A stretch of DNA of 64,000 nt, from assembly GCA_022592435.1 (NCBI GenBank), contig JABYQS010000041.1, positions 62,001 to 126,000 on the forward strand. The letters run 5' to 3'. A model generated the notes under the pieces. It was given only the letters and a program-made list of their open reading frames with translations, was not told where the DNA came from and did no database searches. The stretch comes from Cerioporus squamosus. Its lineage: Eukaryota; Basidiomycota; Agaricomycetes; Polyporales; Polyporaceae. A program made the position numbers and the translations under genes. Positions 11,724-23,929 of the stretch are shown one piece after another (positions within the stretch are counted from its first letter, which is position 1; every line of letters starts with the position of its first letter).

Positions 11724-14100
11724 ATGAGCACGAAGGGTTCATTCAGCGACGACGAGAAGAAGGGGGTGCAGGTTCAAGTCCACGTCGCCGTCGCGGACAA
11801 GGAGGTCGACACGGCCGCACAGCTCGCGGCGGCGGTTGACGGAGAGCTCACTCCGGAAGAGTCAACGAGGCTTCGGAAGAAGATCGATTGGCACATTCTG
11901 CCTCTCATGTGTAGTGCGTACCCGTCGATCATGGCTGCTTTACGCGTTCGGGTGTCGCTAACGCAGTGCTTGTGCAGTTTTGTACTGGATCCAGTTTATG
12001 GATAAGACGACGTTGGGTAGCTCGGCTATCCTCGGTATCAGGTACGTCATCTGCTCTCGGAATTGTGTCTTCGTTACGAACACCCTCTTCTACAGGACTG
12101 CAACGCACCTAACGACCAACCAGTGCGTATGCCCGCTGTTCCCTTCTTGACACCTGCTAACACCCCGCCGTCCCCCAGATACAACTGGTTTGTGACGTCG
12201 TTCTCGCCATTTTGAACGACGACACTTACTCCCCATCCTATTCAGGCTTGGAACCATCTTCTACCTGAGCTACCTCGTCTTCGAATACCCCCAGAACCTC
12301 GCTCTGCAGCGATTCCCCGTCGGGAAATGGATGAGGCACGTTTTATCCGCCTTAACGCAACATCTGCGCCGTCGTTCTCACCATGACCCCGCAGCATCAA
12401 CATCTTCGTGTGGGGCGTCGCGCTCTGCTCACACGCGGCGTGCAAGAACTTTGGCGGGCTCTTCGCCGTCCGCCTGATCCTCGGCATGTGCGAGGGCTCC
12501 ATTACGGCCGGGTTCATGATCGTCAGCTCCATGTTCTACACGCGCACGGAGCAGACTCTGCGTGTCGGATACTGGTGTAAGTCCCGTCTTTGCCGATCTC
12601 CTGTCAAAGTTGCTCACGGATGACGTTGACAGTTTTGATGAACGGGACGGGTGCGTGATTATGTCGTGTCGTGCCAGTGGAGTGACAGCGAGCTCAGCTC
12701 TCGTATAGCCCAGATCATCTCGGGTTTCCTCAGCTTTGGGACTCTGCACATCAAGACGTCGAACTTCGAGCCGTGGCAATGGTGTGTCTGCCGACCTTTT
12801 GACTCACACCTTTTTTCTGACGCCGTACCTAGGCTCATGGTGATCACCGGAGCTCTTACCTTGATTACCGCCGTTGTATACTGGTGAGTGTATGCGCAGC
12901 ACTTGGTCATTCCGGCCTAACCAGAGATGGGTATAGGTTCCTGTTCCCCGACTCGCCCACAACTGCCTGGTTCCTGACACCTGAAGAGCGCGCCAAAGCC
13001 GTGAAGCGCATCCAGGTGCGTGGACGTGGCTCTGCCCTGGCTCAGCGTCGTTACTGATCGAGCATGCAGGAGAACCAAACCGGTGTCGAGAACAAGCACT
13101 TCAAGAGCGAGCAGTGCGTATTCCTCCGCTCTGCGGCACACGGCTTCTCACTCCGCCCTCCAGATTCTACGAGGCACTGACGGACCCCAAGACGTGGCTC
13201 TTCGCGCTCTTCTCCGCGCTCGACAACATCCCGAACAGCCTGACGAACCAGCGGCAGATCATCGTGTCCTCGTTCGGGTTCACGAACCTGCAGACGACCC
13301 TCCTCGGCTGCGTCGACGGCTTCATCGAGATCGTCACGATCTTCACCGGGGTGCACCTCGCCGCGCGCTACAAGGACTCCCGCGCGTACGTCGGCGCGAT
13401 CTACTTCATACCGAACATACTGGGCGTGTTCCTCATCAACTTCCTGCCGTGGAGTGACAAGGTCGGGTTGCTGTTCGGGCAATGGCTCACTGGTACGTGC
13501 CTCGTACAGCTGAGAAGGATACGCTGGACTGACGGATGTCGATCACACGCAGGTGTCGGTACCACCGGGTTCGTGCTCTCGCTCTCATGGCTCTCGAGCG
13601 TGACCGCGGGCCACACGAAGCGCGTCACGACGAACGCCATCATGCTCATCGCGTACTGTGTCGGCAACGCGGCCGCGCCCTTCATGTGGCAGGCGAAGTA
13701 CCAGCCTCGGTGAGTCGCTTGCCCTACATCTCTCTACTTGCTGCTCCTCAGACGCTGACTTCGTGGACAGCAACCACATCCCGTGGACGATCATCGGGAT
13801 AAGCTACGTGATCTGCCCGGTGCTCCTGCTCCTCATCCGCTACCTCCTCAAGCGCGAGAACAACAAGCGCGACGCCGAGCCTGTAGACGACAAGTACGAC
13901 GACGTGTATATCGAGGTCGTGCTCCCCGACGGGACCCGGACGGAGCGCCGGGTCGATAAGGTGCGTCTCCGACTCTCTGCTCAGAGTGTTGCGATCGCTC
14001 GGACGGGGAGAAGAGGTGCTAACGATTTCCCTATCACCATCTGCAGGAATTCTTGGATCTGACGGATAGGCAGAATCGGGATTTCCGATATGTGTTGTGA
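11724..14100 (+). CDS. MFS transporter, Dal5/allantoate permease (anion:cation symporter) type
   Basis: Plasma-membrane permease of the major facilitator superfamily; fungal relatives import organic anions such as allantoate, nicotinate or pantothenate. The ATG at 11724 starts a hydrophilic N-terminus followed by LRKKIDWHILPLM, the usual lead into helix 1. Later exons give LYWIQFMDKTTLGSSAILGI, FEYPQNLALQRFPVGKW, RLILGMCEGSITAGFM, FLFPDSPTTAWFLTPEER, a long exon at 13167-13491 with TM7-10, the segment GTTGFVLSLSWLSS (13560 onward), and TM12 (SYVICPVLLLLIRYLL). About ten short exons. The CDS ends in EFLDLTDRQNRDFRYVL with TGA at 14098-14100. It follows the reductase genes and may move their substrate or product; that link is inference from position only. 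Confidence 0.85.
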
Positions 14101-14709
14101 CGAGTCGACGACTGGATATGACAGCGTGAATGTAGGAGTAGATAACGAGATACATATACTAGAAGACGTCAAGATACAAATCTGGGGTGTCTCCGTCAGG
14201 AACAGAAGAACTTCAAGGATTACGCGCGTTCCTGGGCTGCTTGAGGCGCAAGGTCACGGAACGAGTTAACAAGCCATCACATGTAGCCACAGTGGTGAGC
14301 GGATCGCAATCCGAAGTTTGAAGATTGACTCGATCGCGAGGTCCTCTCGTACCCCAAAGGTCACCAAAGATCAGGAGACTAGTAGTGGTATTGACACGGA
14401 CTGGTTCGTAAACATTATTCCCGAAGAGATGTGAGCAAAGTGGGTACGGAAGGAAGAAACATTCCTTGGAACAGAGGCGGCGAGACGATATCAGTGATAA
14501 ACTCAGGGCGACACAGACGTTGCGCCCCTGAGCCTGACGGCGTTGTTGCAGAGGTCAAGATATGATTCGGCGGGACCGAAGGACGACGCAGAGGGGGATG
14601 CGGATGAGGACTGGATGGCCAATGTAGTCTTCAAGTAGGCGTCATGGTTGACTTGATGTGCGCGACTGGAGATGCAGTGCGGAGGCTACTAAACAGCGGA
14701 GCTGTCTCC
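14101..14709. other. Tail-to-tail intergenic region
   Basis: Lies between the 3' ends of the plus-strand transporter and the minus-strand DUF6535 gene. No reading frame or repeat of note was seen; it should hold both 3' UTRs and terminators. Confidence 0.5.
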
Positions 14710-17280
14710 TCAGTACTGCGACTGCCACCGCGTTGACTGGAGCTGGTCCTTGACTATCGCAGAGGACGACGCAAAGCCACTGCCGGTGAACTCCTGCATG
14801 AAGTGTGGAACGAAAAATCAGTAACTGCGGACATGCGCAGACCCGAGACATGCCGAGGTCACTGACCTGTCTAGAGTTCGAGCCCAACTCATTGAGGTCG
14901 CGCCCGAGCTTCTCAATCCAGTCCTCGTTCCTCTTCCAATACGACCGCCTCCCCTGCTTCCTGACCCTGTACGCATCCAAATAGCCCTTCAGCGCCCGGA
15001 CCAGCCTCGGGGACGTCGACTCGGACACGAGCCCCGCCTGCTCCCCATGCACACGAAGAGCAAACATGACCTCGTCGATCCTGACCGTGAACTGCTCTTT
15101 CAGCGCCCGCGAAGTAGACAGGAATCGCGCGAACGCGTCCAGCACACGGACGACCTGCGCGCGCACAGCCTCGTACTCCGGATCGCCGGGCTTGCAGTCC
15201 GCGGATCCTGCGGGAGGGACGCAGTAGATGATGCAGCGGAGAGCGGTGAGTGCGCGGATCGTGCTAGCGTCGTCGACTTGATTCGCGGGCCCAGAGTCAA
15301 GTCCTAACATTGTCTCGCAGTTGTGCGAGAGCGTTGAGGCGACTGCGAGGTACGGTCAGTTTCCATGCCAAGAAGTTACGAGGAAGACGGAGGGCAGGCG
15401 AGGAATAGGAGCACTGACCGTACTGGCGGACGTCATTGCCCACGCCTCTCTCAGCAGTCTGTCCAAGCATCTCCCGCAAGCCATGTCTGAGCAACACTTC
15501 TGCAAGATCCGGTGAGTCGGGAGGCAGCGTAGCCGGGCTGTAATGGTGTATGATGCGCGCAAAGTCCGCATAGGCCAGACGTGTCCGCGGAGCGTCCGAG
15601 CGCACATGCTGGCCTCGCGGATCGATGTACTCGTACGCGGCCTTCAGCGCAGAAGCCAAGGCGGACGGCGACCACTCCGCGGCGTCCGGTCCAGAGACCT
15701 TCATGAGGGCAATAATGGCGCCGCTCCAGAAGCACGGGTGCACCGACCGCATCGGTCGCCAGTGCTCGTCCTCTCCCCAGTGCGCGACGTTCGCCGACAG
15801 GATTGTCCTGAAGCATCGTCTCATGGCATCCAGGCTGAGCTCTGCAGCGCAGGCCGCGGCGTGATGTAGGTAGCTGGTGTCCATACCGGCCGTGTACGCG
15901 GCTGCCACCATATCGCCGTCCAGCTTCTCACCGAACCGGGCGAGAAGCGCAAGCTCCTTCCCGTGCCAAGGCAGTGTGGTCGCGCTGTCGTCTGGGTGGA
16001 GGAGCTTGCACACGCGGTATGTACGAGGATGTTCGCCCTGGAATTTCTCGACGTGGTAGCCGGACTGGAACTGCCACAGGGGTATGTCGTGATGTCCGAG
16101 GATCCAGGAAGAGAGCTCGCGCCGACAGAGATGTACGAGTCTTCGCAGCGGTCGAGTGAGCTCAAAGAATGCCCGTGACAGAGGGGAGAGGTAGGAACAA
16201 TGTGTCGCAATGCTGGGGAGGATGATGGTAGCCAGGGAGCAGACAGCCAGTATTCCAACCAGGACGGTGGCGACAATCGCCACCGTGCGGTTGAGCGACC
16301 ACAGAAGAACGAGCAACCCAGCTAGGAAGAGCACCAATGCGATCTGGAGGAGCACGGGGAGGACGCCGACAATCTCCTTCACGTGCCATCGCTCCAAGCT
16401 CTGCAGACGAAGCTGGCGGAGACGCGCGACGTGCCGCGATGTGCCTGAGAGCCCAGAGTTGTACTCGCTGATCCACTGCTTCACCATGATGCCAGCAGAC
16501 GCAGCGGATAGGCTGAAAATCAGGCTTGAGAACCAGAGGGCGTTGAGCCAGACCGCGGACATCGGTGTGGGGGTGGGAATGGCGTCCTGATGAACAAAGG
16601 CCGGCTGCGTGGAGTTGACAGAGGGAGGGTTGACTGAGAAGCTGCTCAGCTGAGCCGAGATCTTCTCGAGAGCGACGATGATGGGATCGACCTCAGGTAG
16701 CGGTGTGAGGAGTTGGTACGACTGGACGTTGAACGCGGTCAGAATGGCCGAGAACAAGCCCGCCTGCGAGTCGACAGCAGCAGTCAGCAAGGATGGTTAG
16801 GCGCATCAATCGCGAGACGTACGTAGACGAGCAGCGTGTCAATTTCTTTGTTCCACCGGTCGACAATCTCGTCGCTGTAAGTCTTCATGATATGCGCCGT
16901 CTCCTTCCAAGCATCGGCGCGCTGTTCGTTGGTTAAGAACGTCTTCCGAGTTTGCCAGTATGCCTGAGCGTCAGGTGAGCAACCAGCGTACGACGCGTGA
17001 CGGTCCGCATTGAACTACTGGCGCTCACCCAGAGTTTCCCAGCGGTTTCCCACTCTGGTCGCTTGTCCTTTGCTTCCCACTGTCCACGCTTTTCGTGCAA
17101 GTCATCGTCAGCGTTATCTATACTTAGAGCAAGAACGCTGCTTCTGACCTCTGTCCCGGGCTTTGGTTTTGCACTGTCGGCTGCGCCACTGCCTGCTGAG
17201 CCACCCGGCTCACGCCCTTCCCTTGCGCCCAATGTTGCGGGGGTGCTTTCCCCGGATTTGCGTGAAGACCTGGAGTACAT
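14710..17280 (-). CDS. DUF6535 membrane protein, copy 1 (complete)
   Basis: Member of a family expanded in Agaricomycetes, function unknown. The ATG at 17280 starts a Ser/Gly-rich, likely disordered N-terminus. After two introns come the family's hallmark KEIDTLLVY + AGLFSAILTAFNVQSY (16840-16700), WLNALWFSSLIFSLSAAS, GIMVKQWISEY, and two close hydrophobic segments (LLQIALVLFLAGLLVLLW; a second near 16240). A large soluble C-terminal part follows. The last intron has donor CAG/GTCAGT near 14867 and acceptor GCAG/GAG near 14793, after which the frame closes with TGA at 14710-14712. Residue order and membrane segments fit a complete gene. A second, truncated copy lies at 26.0-27.1 kb. Confidence 0.85.
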
Positions 17281-17606
17281 ATCAAGGTTACGAAGATGGT
17301 ACAGAGCGATCGCTAGACAGCTCGCGCGGACGGATGATTGTAGATGATTGTGCGATGGATGAGGAGCGAGAAGTGCCGCGTGGTACTGAGTGTATTGTGC
17401 GTACACGTTGCAGCGCGGCTATACCGTCGTGGTTACATGCAGAGGTGGCAAGCGCGGGTGAGCATATATCGCACAACACGTGGCAGCCACAAGACATGTG
17501 TCATCATGATGAGTCCGCGGTGTCGGACTCACTGCAGTGTCGTGCCCATCTCTTTGCACGACCGTGAACTGCACTACTACACGGCGGACAAAGCACAATG
17601 TTCTCT

Positions 17607-17734
17607 CCCGTAACAGGGCAAAAAAAACCGTGACAGGTCTGTCGAATGTAAGTTTTTACTGGCCTTTTACCTCCTTTAGGCCAATTAGCCGTGATATTTT
17701 ACCTTCGACGGAAATGTCACTGACCTGTTACGGG
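17607..17734. mobile_element. MITE-like hairpin element
   Basis: A 128 bp AT-richer insert bounded by a perfect 11 bp terminal inverted repeat, CCCGTAACAGG at 17607-17617 and its complement CCTGTTACGGG at 17724-17734. Inner sequence also pairs: GTGACAGGTCTGTCGAA on the left against TTCGACGGAAATGTCAC on the right (13 of 17), and TGGCC/GGCCA around the centre. The whole element can fold into one long hairpin. It encodes nothing. No clear target-site duplication was seen. Confidence 0.7.
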
Positions 17735-17789
17735 GTTCACGCTTTCAACATCTTTCGATGCCCGCCGTGATTAGTATGAGGATTCCTCC

Positions 17790-18780
17790 TACTGGGCACG
17801 TGGCTGCCACGCGAGCTGCACATTCGCGCCTTCAAATTCGTCGGTCGGTCCGACTCCATCATGCTCGTAAGGACTCGAGCTACCACTGCTTACGACCATG
17901 ACCGCATCATGGTGATCACAACCGCAAGACTTGTAGAGGTGATGCAGGTCGCCCGTGAATAGCATGACTGTGCTGAGGCGCGCAATTCATTAGGTGAGTG
18001 AATCAGTAGTACTTACTCCTTCAGTCATGCTGAAAGTTTCCGCCTGCCTTCAGGACAGCTCGATCGAGGACATGAACGAGGATTTCCCTCTGGATACTCT
18101 GCAATAGCGCCGTGTACCATCTCTGTTGTAATCAAGGACGTCCCGTTCACCACCAGTACTTAGTACCCTGTCTAATTGTCTGACTCTCATCCCGATCCCA
18201 CGAACTCATACCCCAGCGCACAACTCGTATATATCCTACCTCATGCGGATTCTGCCGCCGTCGTGCATTTATACTCACTGTATAGATTGAGCAGGATGCA
18301 GGATAGCGACGTGCCGCGAATGTGCCCACGTTCTGTTACAGCACACACCCGTCGTCGTCCTCTCCGCCCTTCCAACCACCCTGTTCCCCATCTTCCTTCA
18401 CCCCTCTCTCACGCTCTACAAGTGCTTTGCTACGTCTCTACTACGGAGTTGGTTGTTCCTACGAACGTTCAAGGTGTTCGAAGTACGAACTCAGTACACC
18501 TGGATCGTGAGTACACCTGGATTGCGAATACGTCTGAAAACGCTGACTTAGGCCCTCAGATATCGCACCAAACGCTTGCGGACGTCGTAGCTGTGGTCGC
18601 CTTTGTCGGATTGGCGCCTCTTAGGCGACAGCAGCAAGCTCGTCTCGTCTGCTGCACAGTCTCGGACCCGCGCACATCCCGGGACGGCCGAACCGTCGAT
18701 GCTCAAGCACGGAAGTCGCAGCGATCGCCGGTCTGACGGACGCTCTTCCTCCGACGATACTTAGGGCGGCGCTAGTAGAC
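17790..18780. repeat. Dispersed duplication, copy A (~0.9-1 kb)
   Basis: Diverged counterpart of 23930-24820 in the same orientation. Anchors in order: GCACGTGGCTGCCACGCGAG (17798) versus GCACGTGGCTTCCACGCGAG; TCAAGGACGTCCCGTTC versus TCAAGGACGTCTCGTTC; TGCCGCCGTCGTGC versus TGCTGCCGTCGTGC; a pyrimidine-rich tract followed by CTCACGCTCTACAAGTG versus CTCATGCTCTGCAAGTG; and TCTGACGGACGC versus TCTGACGGACAC at the end. In plus-strand translation both copies contain SHALQV followed by a (T/P)ELV motif. Neither copy holds an obvious complete gene. Confidence 0.7.
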
Positions 18781-19558
18781 TGCATGCATCGGTCAGGCAG
18801 CCTGCGGTGGGGCCTGCCCGCGTGTACAGTACAGTACTCGCGTACAGTCGACCGAATCCCATTTGTCCTCCCAGCTCCCCCGGCTTCGCTCCGCGAAGGG
18901 AGGAGCCGTCAATGTGGTGGAGTATCCTTTCCGCGTTCACGCTCGGCTCAGGTGGCAAGTTGTGACCCTCTTCTGCGATACTCTCTGTCTACTGTCAGGC
19001 ATCGGGCCCTCGAAGCGGCCGGGGTTGAAGCTCTGCCCTTGCTGGGGGGCTAATACGATTGCGAATTAGGGCGATGGTCACACTGTGGCACGGGGTCGGT
19101 CGGTCGCGGTCTGCTCTGTCCCCTGGCGATCCTTCTTGAGTCGCAACGCACGTTATGATCAACTCGGAGGCCATCGACATGCCATGCAGGCCCGTCTGTT
19201 CAGAGCTAATCTCGTCGAGGTACGTCCTGCGCAGCTCATTGCAGAACGGCTCCGACACGCACACTGACTGGATCCGAGGCTCAAATGGTCCTTCGACTCG
19301 GGAAATGGGCGACAAGGACGCGTGCGCGAGACTGCCCGTGCATGGAGTCTCCTGGCAGCCCGGGGGTTGTCTTGGTCCACCCAGACGACCTCGGGAAGCG
19401 ATTCCATGCCGACGCCCAGCAGGATCACAGCGTCCATGTCGGAGGCTCGAGAATGCTTGAGATGTATACTGTTACATATTGCGGTCTGAACGATGAACAT
19501 GAACTACGCGAGAATAAGGGCGGCCCGCGGGACATTCGGGAAGCACGAGTGATGCAGT
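18781..19558. other. Intergenic stretch
   Basis: Between duplication copy A and the 3' end of the DUF6533 gene. Short reading frames occur on both strands, but none carries a recognisable domain. Confidence 0.4.
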
Positions 19559-21286
19559 CTATACCGAAGACGACGACTCGGATGCAGCGGCTCGCATTGC
19601 GTCTGCCTCCTCCCCTGCCGCGTGCGAGCCAAAGTGCGATTCGGAATCATCATCGGATGGCGCCGGGAGATCCGGATGGATGAACGCCCCGAGCGACGAG
19701 AGGTAGCGTGGCGTATCGTCGTACTCGGAATGCCGTGACGAATGCAGCGGATCGTCGGGGTCGAGTCTGACGACCGTCTGATTGGCTTCTTGCAGCTCCA
19801 GCAGAAAGCGCGACACGAGGATGGCTGTGACACTGAGTAGTCCGGGTGAGCGGCGGACGGCTGCGCTTGTATCGCACTAGGGAGCAACGTACGGGGAGGT
19901 GAATACGGACAGATAACTCCCGCCGCTGTCGGCGAGCACCTGTTGAAGGAAATTATGCGTGTCGTCATGAGCAGATCTGTAAGATGCTACCACAGGGCAA
20001 CTTACCGCGGTGAGCGAAAAGACGAGGTGGAGGACGTTCAGCATGAACAGAACTCTGTTGCGGGTACCCGAGTCTGTCAGGGCCCGGGTCTAATCAGCAC
20101 CTTGGTCGGAGGGACGCACACGAAATATATGGTTCCTGTGTTTGGCGTGGAGCATCTCGTTAGTCAGACCATCCTATGGCATTCAGACACTGGGAAACAT
20201 ACCATCACAAAAAAGTATGTCCGAGAGCGAGAGTCTCTTGGACTGTCTAATCGCTCTCATGGTGTCCCGACTGGCGAGCTTCCTCCAGGTGATGTAGATG
20301 AGTAGCACGTCGGCCACGATGAGCGGTATTCGAGATATGAGCACAACTGTGCGGGTACGGGCATGAACACGGGCTATAGCGTAGAATTTCCAGCCGACCT
20401 ACGCCTGCGACATGTCAGTACCGGTTCGTACTACATAGACGACATGAAGAGGGCAGGGGACTCGCCTTAGCTCGATCGCCGCAGTTGTGCGGTCTATTTC
20501 TGCGCACCCAAAAGGTGCGATGTTCTGTCCAGAGAGGCCATAGCCGAAAAAGACCTTCACGGGAGATCAGTATGCGTTTCTCTAGTGGACACAAAGCGGC
20601 GATCGTTCGACTTGCCAGATTAGCACCTACTGGTGCGAGAGATAATGCGAAGACGAGGAGTCCTAGCAGCCTGCTTTTACTCAAAACAAAAGTACGGAGG
20701 CCGGAGAAGACTAATCTCAAGCCATCAGACGGTTTCGAATCCAGGACTGACGAGCAGGACTTACCTGCGCCGGGGATAAATTGCAGTACTAAGATCACGG
20801 CCGTTGTGATCTCCAACACGGAACAGCTATGGACGTCTCAGTCGGTTCTGTAACACTTCGGAAGTCTGCAAGGACTCCGTACCTCTATGTCCGGTCAGAC
20901 ATTGCTATGCACAGATCGATAGACTCTAGGGTACTCACCCGATCTGAAGGCATACGAGCGAACCTGACCAGCTCCAAAACAGCGTACGTCACGGAGATCC
21001 ACTTGTTTGCAAAGAACAAGAGCGGCGCTCCGGTCCACTTTGACGACCAGAAACATGCCACTTCGCGATCAAAGGTGACGATAGCCTCATAGAGAGGAAG
21101 AGCTGCCGCGAGAAGAAGCGTCAGTCGCTATACTGACGGAGTTGTGGCAGGAGGAGAACGTACCCGAGGCTGCTACGGCGCAGTAATCTCCGGTGTAGCT
21201 GTTCGGCGGTGTCAGCAAGCGTAGTTGCCTCGAGAGAATACGACATACATGCTCTGGAATAGCGCAGCATCTGCGTTGGAGGACAT
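19559..21286 (-). CDS. DUF6533 seven-helix membrane protein
   Basis: Member of a very large basidiomycete family of putative 7-TM proteins with unknown ligand. The ATG at 21286 begins MSSNADAALFQSM, then a donor. Later exons give SYTGDYCAVAAS, LPLYEAIVTFDREVACFW (the DUF6533 signature), LFFANKWISVTYAVLELVRF, ITTAVILVLQFIPGA, LRTFVLSKSRLLGLLVFALS, VADVLLIYITWRKLASR, VLFMLNVLHLVFSLTA, and a C-terminal exon starting VSRFLLELQEANQ. The last is a second family signature and is followed by an acidic Ser-rich tail ending at 19559. About nine exons. No break was found, so it is probably functional. It lies between the two copies of the dispersed duplication. Confidence 0.85.
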
Positions 21287-23929
21287 CTTGCGGCGAGGCG
21301 AGTAGAGGCCCTTACTTTGGCGTGACCGATGAGTCAGAAATGGACGCCACACTAGCATCGAGAAGTCGACCCAGCCTTATATTCGAGCACACAGGCGATC
21401 CATCAAAGTCGGGGCTTGACTCTTGTAAGGTCAGACATACGCATGCACCGGTCGCATCTGTCATGGCTCCCCGGTCGGATCTTCCTGCGCATGCTGGAGA
21501 GGGCACTACTCGCCGCAGCCTGAGAGCGTAGGATCCTGCATCATGACCGAGGAGAGGTGAGCAAGGGAGACCGAGACCATCCACTCCCTCCCCGGGCCCT
21601 GCGCCACGGGGAAAAGAACGAGCAGCTCGAAGGTGAGCTTCCATCATCCCATGTAGTATACAAGCACACCCGGGCCAGAGGGTAACACAGTCGACAACGC
21701 ACGACAGGCATTTTGCGGCGACGAATAGCTAAGCGACATACACCGCCCAGTTCGTCTTCATCGCAGACGATGCCTCATCCTCCATGGTCGTCGGGATCTT
21801 GGCCGCACAGCATCCACATATCGCACCATATCTGTCGTGCAGCATGATCGCCTGTATAACACTCTACACGTGGTCAGCGGTGTACAAATGTCAGATCCGG
21901 CGGCCAACGCACCTCTAGCCTCCGGTGTAGAGTTGACATCGGTCGTACGGCCATGGCTATCCTCGTGCACGGTTGGCAGACGAAGCCGGTGCGGGCCAAA
22001 TTCTGCACGCCACGTTTGAGACGGAACGCCCGAGGAAGAGCGACGTGCATGAGAATTCCTCCAAAGTCTCAGCTTGCGGTCTGCGGACGGCGTGTGCACA
22101 TGTCACGGAACAATCGTGGACTCGGAGGACGGCGGTCATCTTGGCATAACGGACGGAGACGACGAGCTCGCAGCGGATGAACTTGATGGAGGCCCTCAGG
22201 TACGAGGACTTTCTGGAGACGGACTCATGAGGCCAAGCAAGGACATCCGGAGAGGGTGGTCGAAGGTCACAGCGTCAGGGCCAGGCACAGCGGTGGGCTG
22301 GACGGAGATCCTGAGGCCGATGAGCCTGAAGCGAGGGACGGGGATATGAGCATGAGAGGTCGCCGTGCGAATCGCCAATGGCCATGACAAGCCGCTCCCT
22401 GTTGCAGACGTACTATAGCACACGACGACCGCCGGGTCGTGCTGTTGCGTCTCTGTCTCCGCCCACGCCTCGCCTCGCCTGCCCGCCCCCCTCGCCCGCT
22501 CTCCTGGCTGTTATGGTGGACCGGCCAGCCTGAAATACATGAACGCAGTGAGTGTCAGATCTGACGAGTAAGAACCAGTGGACCCACGATTGACCTCGTT
22601 GCGCTCCTTCTTCTGCACGGAGTTGGGCACTTTCCCGCTAATCTACTACTCACGTTGGTACCGCCACAGCGAGATAGCCAACGCGGGGAGCGAGGCAGGC
22701 TATTGAAGTACTCGATTGCGGCAGCACAGGAACGCCATCACGAGTGCAGAGGATGAGAGCCAGGTGCAGATGTATGCGACCTATCAGCGATGCTGCACCT
22801 TTTCGACGTCGACGTCAGATTGGGGAGGCTAACGCAACGGCGTGCAGTAGGGAGGGTCAGGGGATACGAGTATGGATGAGAATGTGACAACGGCTGTATA
22901 CGATGACGGAGGTGGGAATAAGACAGGAGAGATGAGGATGAACACAAGGGATATGGATGCCTAGGGCGAGGGGCGATAGAGGGGACATGCCGAGTAGAGC
23001 TAAGCTTAGTGTTGAGGGGACTCGCATCGACAGCAAGGGAGACGATGGTTGAGAGATTGAGGGAGTCCTAGGAGGTACGGATGATGACTCGCCGAGTACC
23101 AAGATAACTCCGACGTCCTCGGGTTGGTGTCCGTCCGTTCTCGCTGCTCGACGACTCCACCCCAGATTCGGATCCAAGCCAAACCGACCCGTAGCGAGGT
23201 TCACATGAAGACTGCTTGAGACTTGCCGTCAAGGACACGGCAGCCTCGACCTTCTGCGCGGATGCCTGAGACGGAGACCGAGACGGATGCAGAAGAGGCA
23301 CAAGGACCTGCAAGCTTGCAAATGTCAACAGCTCAAAATGTATGATGTCACGAGAAGAACTCGCCTTGGTTGCGTGATGAGGGTGCAGAAGACTGGCAAG
23401 TAGTGGACGAACTGGACGCGGCACTGATCGAACTCGACCTTGACTATCTGCTTCCGCAATGTCGTGCCCTACAACAAGTCGACAGCCTTGGCCGCTGCTC
23501 CGATGTCTACGGCCCTGAACAAAAGTACCGGGGAGACAGGCGTCCAAGTGTGCCATTAGGACTGGTCTTATAGGCGAGCGAGCAGGATGGGCATTTCGGA
23601 AGTGTTCACGGAGGGCGAATGGTCCAAATAGAGTGCAAGGTAACCGGGCTCTGGGGCGAGGGTGCATCTGAACCTCCACAGTGGCGGGAGTACTAGTATT
23701 GATGAGGGTGCCGTAGAGCTGGAGAACTTGTCGAAGGACTTTCGAGGCCTCGCGTTACAGATGACGAGCGCGTGCACTGCAGGAGGAGGGTTATCGCGGC
23801 GTCCACCATGTCCACGTCTGGCTACGGCCTCGATCGCTCAGATCGTAACGCTTAACGGGTGAAGCTGACGGTGACAAGATGAGAAGGCAGAGAGGACGTC
23901 GGAGAGGCCGGGTTCTGTCAGCGCACGGT
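21287..23929. other. Gene-poor stretch
   Basis: About 2.6 kb upstream of the DUF6533 gene. It is a mosaic of short open frames with no domain I recognise. The minus-strand frame 23068-23679 (203 codons) is the longest, but it lacks family signatures and has composition typical of a shadow frame. Decayed gene fragments are possible. Confidence 0.4.

Noticed and set aside
11765..11785. GGTTCAAGTCC resembling a tRNA B box
   Set aside because: It lies in the first exon of the MFS transporter with no A box or cloverleaf around it.
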